Shown: positions 40,262-45,487 of the stretch, one piece after another
Layout of the letters: the number at the start of each line of letters is the position of its first letter
Numbering within the stretch: the first letter of the stretch is position 1
Source of the DNA: JBFXIE01 sp050176255
GTDB lineage: Bacteria; Pseudomonadota; Gammaproteobacteria; Burkholderiales; Burkholderiaceae_C
Assembly: GCF_050176255.1 (NCBI RefSeq)
Contig: NZ_JBFXIE010000025.1
Length of the DNA stretch: 45,487 nucleotides
Direction: 5' to 3' (one strand)
Made by a program: the position numbers and the translations under genes
The notes under the pieces: generated by a model
Told to the model about the DNA's origin: nothing
The model's database searches: none
Seen by the model: the letters and a program-made list of their open reading frames with translations, nothing else

Positions 40262-41424
40262 GCATGGGGCCCCTGGCGTGCGTGCGCGTGCTGGATCTGT
40301 CCAGCGTGGTGTTCGGCCCGCTGGCCAGCCAGGTGCTGGCCGACTACGGCGCCGAGGTCATCAAGATCGAGCCACCGGGCGGCGACTCCACGCGCCACAC
40401 CGGCCCGGCGGCCGAGCCCGGCATGGCCGCCATGTTCATGGGCTGCAACCGCAGCAAGAAGAGTGTGGTGCTCGACCTCAAGCAGGGCGCGGCACAAACC
40501 GCGCTGCATGCGCTGTTGGCCAAGGCGGACGTGTTCATGCACAGCATGCGGCCGCAAAAGCTCACTGGGCTGGGGCTGAGCCCCGAGCAACTGCGCGCGC
40601 GCTACCCGCGCCTGGTGTATGCGGGGCTGCACGGCTTTGGTGAGGACGGGCCGTATGCCGGCATGCCCGCCTACGACGACGTGATCCAGGGCATGAGCGG
40701 CCTGGCAGACCTGATGCAACGCCAGATCGGAGAGGCCCGCTACCTGCCCACCATCGCGGCCGACAAGACCTGCGCTCTGGTAGCGGCGCACGCCATCCTG
40801 GCGGCGCTGTTCGCGCGCGAGCGCACGGGCCGGGGCGGCTTCGTGGAAATCCCCATGTTCGAGACCATGGTGGGCTTCAACCTCGTCGAGCATTTCTACG
40901 GCATGCACTTCACGCCCGCGAAGAGTGGCGCTGGCTACCCGCGCGTGATGGCGCCCTGGCGCAAGCCCTACAAGACGCTGGACGGCCATGTCTGCATGAT
41001 GCCGTACACCGACGCGCACTGGAGCCGCTTCTTCGGCGCGGTGGGCCAGCCCGAACTGGCGCAAGACGCGCGCTTTGCCGATCAGGCCAGCCGCACGCGC
41101 CACATCGCCGAGTTGCTGGAGATCCTGAGCCAGCATGTCGAAAAGCACGACACGCAGCACTGGCTGCACACCTGCGAGCGGCTGGAGATCCCCGCCGCCC
41201 CCGTCGCCCGCATGGACGACCTGCCGCAGGACCCTCACCTCGCGGCCACCGGCTTCTTCGCCAGCGTGCAAGACCCTGCCATGGGCGAGGTGCGCTTTCC
41301 CCGCTCCTCCGTGCGCTTCGACGGCACGCAGCCGCCCATCACCATGCCGCCGCGCCTGGGCCAGCACACGCACGAACTGCTGCGCGCCGCGGGCCTGAGT
41401 GATGCGGCCATTGCCGAGCTATGA
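40258..41424 (+). CDS. CaiB/BaiF-type class III CoA-transferase
   Basis: A 388-residue CoA-transferase that would activate a carboxylic acid by transferring CoA from a donor such as succinyl-CoA. Family landmarks are RVLDLSSVVFGPLASQVLADYGAEVIKIE (about 9-37), NRSKKSVVLDLK, GLHGFGEDGPYAGMPAYDDVIQGMSG carrying the catalytic aspartate region, and RGGFVEIPMFETM. The ATG overlaps the stop of the Bug gene (ATGA), pointing to translational coupling, and its own stop overlaps the MaoC start. It is the presumed first enzymatic step of the cluster. Confidence 0.94.
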   Translation: MSMGPLACVRVLDLSSVVFGPLASQVLADYGAEVIKIEPPGGDSTRHTGPAAEPGMAAMFMGCNRSKKSVVLDLKQGAAQTALHALLAKADVFMHSMRPQKLTGLGLSPEQLRARYPRLVYAGLHGFGEDGPYAGMPAYDDVIQGMSGLADLMQRQIGEARYLPTIAADKTCALVAAHAILAALFARERTGRGGFVEIPMFETMVGFNLVEHFYGMHFTPAKSGAGYPRVMAPWRKPYKTLDGHVCMMPYTDAHWSRFFGAVGQPELAQDARFADQASRTRHIAELLEILSQHVEKHDTQHWLHTCERLEIPAAPVARMDDLPQDPHLAATGFFASVQDPAMGEVRFPRSSVRFDGTQPPITMPPRLGQHTHELLRAAGLSDAAIAEL

Positions 41425-41900
41425 CCATGACCACACAGAACGACATCCCCCGCATGGGCCAGGGCCTGTACTGGCAAGACCTGCAGGTCGGCCAGCGCTG
41501 GCGCACCTTCCGCCGCACCGTCACCGAAGCAGACCTGGTCAACTTCATCAACGCCACCGGCATGCTCGAGGCCATCTTCATCGAGGACGGCTACGCGGGC
41601 GGCGCCATCCGGGGCCGGCCCGTGCCGGGCGCGCTCACCTATACCTTTATCGAAGGCTTCATCCTGCAAAGCATGATCCAGGGCACGGGCCTGGCCATGC
41701 TGGAGCTGCACCAGAAGATCCTCGCGCCCGTGCTGGTGGGAGACAGCATCGAGGCGGTGGTGGAGGTGACGGACGTGCGCCCCACGTCCCAGGGCAACCG
41801 GGCCGTCGTCACCTCGCTCATCACCGTGACCAACCAACGCGGCGAGCCGGTCATGGAGTACACCGCCGTGCGCCTGCTGGCGGGTCGATCAGCTATATAA
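41421..41900 (+). CDS. MaoC-like hotdog hydratase
   Basis: A 159-residue MaoC-family enoyl-CoA hydratase-like protein. TVTEADLVNFINATGMLEAIF occupies the hot-dog helix, GRPVPGALTYTFIEGFILQSM the active-site region, and EAVVEVTDVRPTSQGNRAVVT the later strands. It would hydrate an unsaturated acyl-CoA. The start overlaps the CoA-transferase stop (ATGA). The last codons and TAA stop run into a degenerate family A repeat (A11). Confidence 0.9.
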   Translation: MTMTTQNDIPRMGQGLYWQDLQVGQRWRTFRRTVTEADLVNFINATGMLEAIFIEDGYAGGAIRGRPVPGALTYTFIEGFILQSMIQGTGLAMLELHQKILAPVLVGDSIEAVVEVTDVRPTSQGNRAVVTSLITVTNQRGEPVMEYTAVRLLAGRSAI

Positions 41901-41933
41901 AAGATAGCTTTTGACGCTTTTCTTGACTGGGCT
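41895..41933 (-). repeat. Family A dispersed repeat, copy A11 (degenerate)
   Basis: In reverse orientation, AAAAGATAGCTTTTGACGCT is followed by TTTTCTTGACTGG. The arms are eroded. It begins at the MaoC stop and lies inside a likely operon. Confidence 0.45.
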
Positions 41934-41970
41934 AGGTGCCAATTTCATTCAAACCAAAGGAGACAAGACC

Positions 41971-42942
41971 ATGACCATGCAACTCTCTCGCCGCCTGGCC
42001 GTGCTGGCCGCCGCAGGCCTGTTGGCCGGTATCGCCCAGGCCGCCGAATGGCCCGAAAAGCCGATCACCTTGGTGGTGCCCTTCCCGCCCGGCGGGCCAA
42101 CCGACATGGTGGCCCGGGTGCTGGCACAAAGCGTTGGCGAGCAGCTCGGTCAATCGGTGGTGGTGGACAACAAGCCCGGCGCCAACGGCAACATCGGCAA
42201 TGCCTTCGTCGCCAAGGCCGCGCCCGACGGCTACACCGTGCTCTACAACACCTCGTCCATCGCGCTCAGCCCCGCGCTGTACAAGAAGATCAGTTACGAC
42301 CTGCGCAAGGACCTCGCGCCCGTCGCGCTCACTGCCGTGGTGCCGCTGGGCCTGGTGGTAAATCCGCAAGTGCCCGTCAAGACCGTGGCTGAACTGGTGG
42401 ACTACGCCAAGAAGAACCCCGGCAAGCTCTCGTACGGATCGGCGGGCAATGGCAACGTCACGCACCTGGCGGCATTCCAGGTGGCGCAGCGGTTTGGCAT
42501 CGACGCGGCCCATGTGCCTTACAAGGGCAGCGCGCCGGCCGACGTGGATCTGGTGGCGGGCCAGATCCAGTTCATGACCGACACCATCAACTCCGTGGCC
42601 CCGTTCATCAAGGACGGTAAGCTGCGCCTGTTGGCCGTCTCCACGGCCAAGCGCCTGCCCAACTTTCCCGAGGCGCCCACCTTGGCCGAAAGCGGCATGG
42701 CCGGCTTCGAGGCCGGTGCTTGGCAGGGTGTGATGGTGCCCGCCCAGACGCCCCAGCCCGTGATCGAGCGGCTGAACCGGGCCTTCCTGCAGGCGCTCAA
42801 GACCCCAGCGGTGCTGGAGAAGCTGCGCGTGCAGGGTACCGAGGCGCTGGGCTCCACCCCCGCGGAATACGGCGTCTACATCGAAAAGGAGCTGGCGCGT
42901 TGGGCGTCGGTGGTCAAGAGTACCGGCATATCGCTGGATTGA
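41971..42942 (+). CDS. Bug-family (TctC) substrate-binding protein 2
   Basis: A 323-residue Bug protein with signal peptide MTMQLSRRLAVLAAAGLLAG onward, cleaved near AQAA. EWPEKPITLVVPFPPGGPTD is the conserved start of the mature domain, with VVVDNKPGANGNIGNAFVAK and PGKLSYGSAGNGNVTHLAAF. The ribosome binding site AAAGGAGA is seven bases upstream of the ATG. It is clearly divergent in sequence from the first Bug protein of the cluster, so the two may bind different acids. It lies ten bases before the acyl-CoA dehydrogenase gene. Confidence 0.94.
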   Translation: MTMQLSRRLAVLAAAGLLAGIAQAAEWPEKPITLVVPFPPGGPTDMVARVLAQSVGEQLGQSVVVDNKPGANGNIGNAFVAKAAPDGYTVLYNTSSIALSPALYKKISYDLRKDLAPVALTAVVPLGLVVNPQVPVKTVAELVDYAKKNPGKLSYGSAGNGNVTHLAAFQVAQRFGIDAAHVPYKGSAPADVDLVAGQIQFMTDTINSVAPFIKDGKLRLLAVSTAKRLPNFPEAPTLAESGMAGFEAGAWQGVMVPAQTPQPVIERLNRAFLQALKTPAVLEKLRVQGTEALGSTPAEYGVYIEKELARWASVVKSTGISLD

Positions 42943-42952
42943 GGAGCGCACC

Positions 42953-44110
42953 ATGCAGGTTTTGGATTCACTCGCGCTCACGCGCATCCCCCCCGAGGAC
43001 GAGGCACTGCGCGCCGAGGTGCGCGCCTTTCTGGCCGAGGCCATTGCCGGTCTGCCCGCGCACATCCGCGCCCGGTCGTGGGGCGGCTACAGCAGCGAGC
43101 TGAGCCGCAAGCTGGGGAAAAAGGGCTGGATCGGTGTGACGCTGCCCAGGGAATATGGCGGCGGCGGGCGCAGCGCCTTCACGCGCTACGTGCTGGTCGA
43201 GGAGTTTCTGGCCTGCGGCGCGCCCGTGGGCTCGCACTGGATTGCCGACCGCCAGAGCGCGCCGCTGATCCTCAAATACGGCACCGAGGCGCAAAAGCAG
43301 TTCTACATCCCCCAGGTGTGCCGCGGCGAGGCGTTTTTTTGCATCGGCATGAGCGAGCCGGGCTCGGGATCAGACCTGGCCAGCGTGCGCACGCGCGCCA
43401 CGCCCAATAGCCAAGGCTTTGTGCTCAACGGCCAGAAGATCTGGACCACCAACGCGCACCACTGCCAGTACATGATTGCGCTGGTGCGCACCTCCGGCAG
43501 CAGCGAGGACCGCCACAAGGGCCTGTCGCAGGTCATCGTCGATCTGTCGCTGCCGGGCGTCACGGTGCGCCCCATCGAGGACTTGTCGGGCGACCGCCAT
43601 TTCTGCGAGGTGTTCTTCGACAACGTGCAGCTGGGCGCGGACGCACTCATCGGCGCAGAGGGCCAGGGCTGGGAGCAGGTCACGGCCGAGCTGGCGTTTG
43701 AGCGCAGCGGGCCCGAGCGGCTGTTTTCCAGCATCGTGCTGTTTGACCAGTGGCTGGATTACGTGCGCATGCCCCAGGGCCGCAGCGCATCGGCCCAGCG
43801 CCTGGCCGGCAAGGTGCTGACGCAGCTGGCGCCGCTGCGGGCCATGTCGGTGGCCATTCAGAGCAAGCTGGTGCGCGGCGAAAGCCCCATCGTCGAGGCC
43901 GCGCTGGTCAAAGAGCTGGGCACCACGCTGGAGCAGATGATCCCGGCGGCGATCGCCGACGACCTGTTCGCCCGTGAGGCCGAGGACATGCCCGCGGAGC
44001 TGCTGATGACCCTGAAATACGTGACCGAGGCCTCGCCCTCGTACTCGCTGCGCGGCGGCACGCGCGACATCCTGCGCGGCATGATCGCCCGGGGCCTGGG
44101 GCTGAGATGA
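42953..44110 (+). CDS. Acyl-CoA dehydrogenase (large subunit-like)
   Basis: A 385-residue FAD-dependent acyl-CoA dehydrogenase. WIGVTLPREYGGGGRSAFTR, FFCIGMSEPGSGSDLASVRT (FAD/substrate loop), GFVLNGQKIWTTNAHH and the C-terminal SYSLRGGTRDILRGMIARGL are typical. It introduces an alpha-beta double bond in an acyl-CoA. It follows the second Bug gene by ten bases. A shorter dehydrogenase gene lies downstream across a family B repeat, so the two may form an alpha2-beta2 heteromer of the kind known in steroid side-chain degradation; this is inference from arrangement and length. Confidence 0.94.
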   Translation: MQVLDSLALTRIPPEDEALRAEVRAFLAEAIAGLPAHIRARSWGGYSSELSRKLGKKGWIGVTLPREYGGGGRSAFTRYVLVEEFLACGAPVGSHWIADRQSAPLILKYGTEAQKQFYIPQVCRGEAFFCIGMSEPGSGSDLASVRTRATPNSQGFVLNGQKIWTTNAHHCQYMIALVRTSGSSEDRHKGLSQVIVDLSLPGVTVRPIEDLSGDRHFCEVFFDNVQLGADALIGAEGQGWEQVTAELAFERSGPERLFSSIVLFDQWLDYVRMPQGRSASAQRLAGKVLTQLAPLRAMSVAIQSKLVRGESPIVEAALVKELGTTLEQMIPAAIADDLFAREAEDMPAELLMTLKYVTEASPSYSLRGGTRDILRGMIARGLGLR

Positions 44111-44115
44111 GACAA

Positions 44116-44234
44116 CCCCCTGAGCGGCTGCGCCGCTTCCCCCTTCTCTCGCGCTTCGCGCGGGAAGGGGGACGCCGCCAGTGCGGCGGGGCGGCCCTTG
44201 CACGGCGGCCCGCGGGTGGGTCGCGCCACTTTCA
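44116..44234 (-). repeat. Family B GC-rich dispersed repeat, copy B2
   Basis: Reverse orientation relative to B1. The reverse complement shows GCAAGGGCCGCCCCGC, GGCGTCCCCCTTCCCG, GCGAGAGAAGGGGG and CGCTCAGGGGG in the same order as B1. A strong hairpin (TCTCGCG, CTTC, CGCGGGA) is visible. It separates two acyl-CoA dehydrogenase genes. Confidence 0.78.
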
Positions 44235-44297
44235 TAGGTTGCCGGCGGCGCATAGCGCAATAGATTGCTGCGTCGGCATGAGATAAGAAATACACAT

Positions 44298-45341
44298 ATG
44301 AGCCAAGACAACGACCTGTTTGCCGACGCCGCCCGCCAGGTGCTGGCCGACCAGTGCACGACCCAGGTGGTGCGCGCCATCGAATCCGGCGGGCGCGCTG
44401 CGCCTGCGGCCCAGCAGCTGTGGGCGCAGCTGGAGGCCACGGGCCTGGCCGATGCGCTGCTGCCCGAAGGCGACGGCGGCGCCGGCCTGGGCCTGTCCCA
44501 GGTGTTCGGCGTGCTGGAGCAATGCGGCGCGCACGCGCTGCCGCTGCCGCTGGGCGAGACCATGGTGGCGCGCGCCCTGCTGGCCCAGGCTGGCGTGGCG
44601 TGCCCCGCCGGCACCGTCACGCTGGCGCGCGGCCAGCGGCTGCCCGATGGCGGCTTGCGCTGCGCCCTGGTGCGCAGTGGCCAGGTGGCCGACCATGTGC
44701 TGGCGCAGGCGGGCGGCGCCTGGCACCTGCTGGCTACGGCCGATGCGCAGGCCACACCCCAGGCGCTGGCGCTGGATGCCGCCCTGGCCTGGTCTGCTGC
44801 CCAGGTGCAGGCCGCGCCCGTGGTGGCCGTGCCTGGGGCACAAGACGCCCGCACCTTGCAGGCCGCCGTAGTGGCAGCGCAGATGGCCGGTGCTTTGGGC
44901 GATGTGTTTCGCCGCACGCTGCAGTACGCCAACGAGCGCCAGCAGTTCGGCCGCCCCATCGGCAAGTTCCAGGCCATTCAGCACCAGCTGGCGGTGATGA
45001 GCGAGCATGTGTTCGCCGCCCGCATGGCCGCGCAACTGGGCTGCAGCGCCGAGCCTGGCGACAACGGCGTGCAACCAGACCGCCTGCGCGTGGCGACTGC
45101 CAAGGCGCGCTGCAGCGAAGCCGCGCTGGCCGTGTCCGAGCTGGCGCACTCCATCCACGGCGCCATTGGCTTCACCGCCGAGTACGACCTGCAGCTTTTC
45201 ACCCGCCGCCTGCATGCCTGGCGCCAGACCGCCGGCAGCGAGTCGTACTGGCACGACGTGGCGGGCGAGGCACTGCTGCAGCACCAGGGGATGGCGCTGG
45301 ACATGGTGCGGCGCATCACCGATGTGCAGCCCGCAGGTTAA
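44298..45341 (+). CDS. Acyl-CoA dehydrogenase (short, divergent subunit-like)
   Basis: A 347-residue acyl-CoA dehydrogenase-family protein. The N-terminal helical domain (MSQDNDLFADAARQVLADQC, GLADALLPEGDGGAGLGLSQ) and C-terminal domain (RTLQYANERQQFGRPIGKFQAIQHQLA, ELAHSIHGAIGFTAEYDLQLFTRRLHAW) are clear. The middle beta domain is shortened and lacks the MTEPxxGSD-like loop, as in non-catalytic partner subunits of heteromeric dehydrogenases. The ATG at 44298 has no strong Shine-Dalgarno. It is probably the last gene of the cluster. Confidence 0.9.
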   Translation: MSQDNDLFADAARQVLADQCTTQVVRAIESGGRAAPAAQQLWAQLEATGLADALLPEGDGGAGLGLSQVFGVLEQCGAHALPLPLGETMVARALLAQAGVACPAGTVTLARGQRLPDGGLRCALVRSGQVADHVLAQAGGAWHLLATADAQATPQALALDAALAWSAAQVQAAPVVAVPGAQDARTLQAAVVAAQMAGALGDVFRRTLQYANERQQFGRPIGKFQAIQHQLAVMSEHVFAARMAAQLGCSAEPGDNGVQPDRLRVATAKARCSEAALAVSELAHSIHGAIGFTAEYDLQLFTRRLHAWRQTAGSESYWHDVAGEALLQHQGMALDMVRRITDVQPAG

Positions 45342-45487
45342 AACCAGGGCTTCGGTAAGACGCCCTTGTATCTTCTAAACCTCGAAGTTCAGGACATGGT
45401 TTCGGAAAGTTGTCCACAGCCTGATAGCCCTCTGGGAGCTGTGAGCATCCCGTGGGAGAGCATGCGGCGTGGACAGCTGACCGTCTA
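45342..45487. other. Right-edge intergenic DNA with a DnaA-box-like 9-mer
   Basis: No gene is recognised in the final 146 bases. TTGTCCACA occurs at 45410-45418, the same variant as in origin-like unit 1, but without a TAG run beside it. The feature beyond the edge is unknown. Confidence 0.4.

Noticed and set aside
1..45487. A prophage, integrative element, CRISPR array or defence island
   Set aside because: I saw no integrase, transposase, phage structural gene, direct-repeat/spacer pattern or tRNA attachment site; gene content is typical chromosomal.

Overview
The window looks like chromosomal DNA of a high-GC betaproteobacterium, most likely Burkholderiales, family Comamonadaceae (Acidovorax/Alicycliphilus/Comamonas-like). 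The basis is an mnmG-rsmG-lysE-parA-hydrolase-parB block with TGTTTCACGTGAAACA parS sites, Bug-type (TctC) periplasmic binding proteins, RdgC, an SpmA-SpmB fusion, and short intergenic repeats of a kind I associate with this family. The genus is inference. I see no phage, integrase, transposase, CRISPR array, rRNA or tRNA.

Layout. 1-6.3 kb: the 3' part of a GGDEF/EAL protein, a Spy-like periplasmic protein, rdgC and spmAB. Two homologous origin-like units (2081-2304 and 5710-5934) flank rdgC-spmAB. Each has a TAG-trinucleotide run (DnaA-trio type) and three DnaA-box-like 9-mers in the same order, orientation and spacing. A small DUF3297 gene follows. 6.3-9.6 kb: a copper module, cueR-copZ diverging from the P-type ATPase gene copA, with two CueR-type promoters between them. 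copA carries an 84-bp in-frame insertion of repeat-like DNA. 9.8-14.4 kb: a chemoreceptor, an old yellow enzyme, a glutathione transferase, a cysteine-cluster protein and an FMN reductase. 14.4-20.4 kb: the mnmG-rsmG-lysE-parA-hydrolase-parB segment with four parS-like sites, three of them inside coding sequence.

20.5-38.1 kb is mostly housekeeping and small accessory genes: a CsgG-like/peptidoglycan-binding lipoprotein, an MFS transporter, an FMN split-barrel protein, wrbA, a D-lactate/glycolate-type dehydrogenase, two membrane proteins, a PduO-type cobalamin adenosyltransferase, a hotdog thioesterase, an ABC substrate-binding protein, a CoA transferase of the acetyl-CoA hydrolase family, a zinc-ribbon protein, an NCS2 permease, an orphan B12-binding radical SAM protein and a UbiH/UbiM-type hydroxylase. 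38.2-45.3 kb is a catabolic cluster: a LysR regulator diverges from a Bug protein, CoA transferase, MaoC hydratase, second Bug protein and two acyl-CoA dehydrogenases. It probably captures an organic acid, activates it by CoA transfer and degrades it by beta-oxidation-like steps. The substrate is unknown.

Two dispersed repeat families are a notable feature. Family A (about 50-60 bp, core hairpin AGCGCTT/AAGCGCT followed by GCAGCTATCAAA) occurs about 11 times. Ten copies sit at gene 3' ends and several supply the stop codon. Family B (about 120-200 bp, GC-rich) occurs twice in opposite orientation. The most interesting observations are the paired DnaA-trio units, the repeat insertion in copA, and the use of family A repeats as gene ends.
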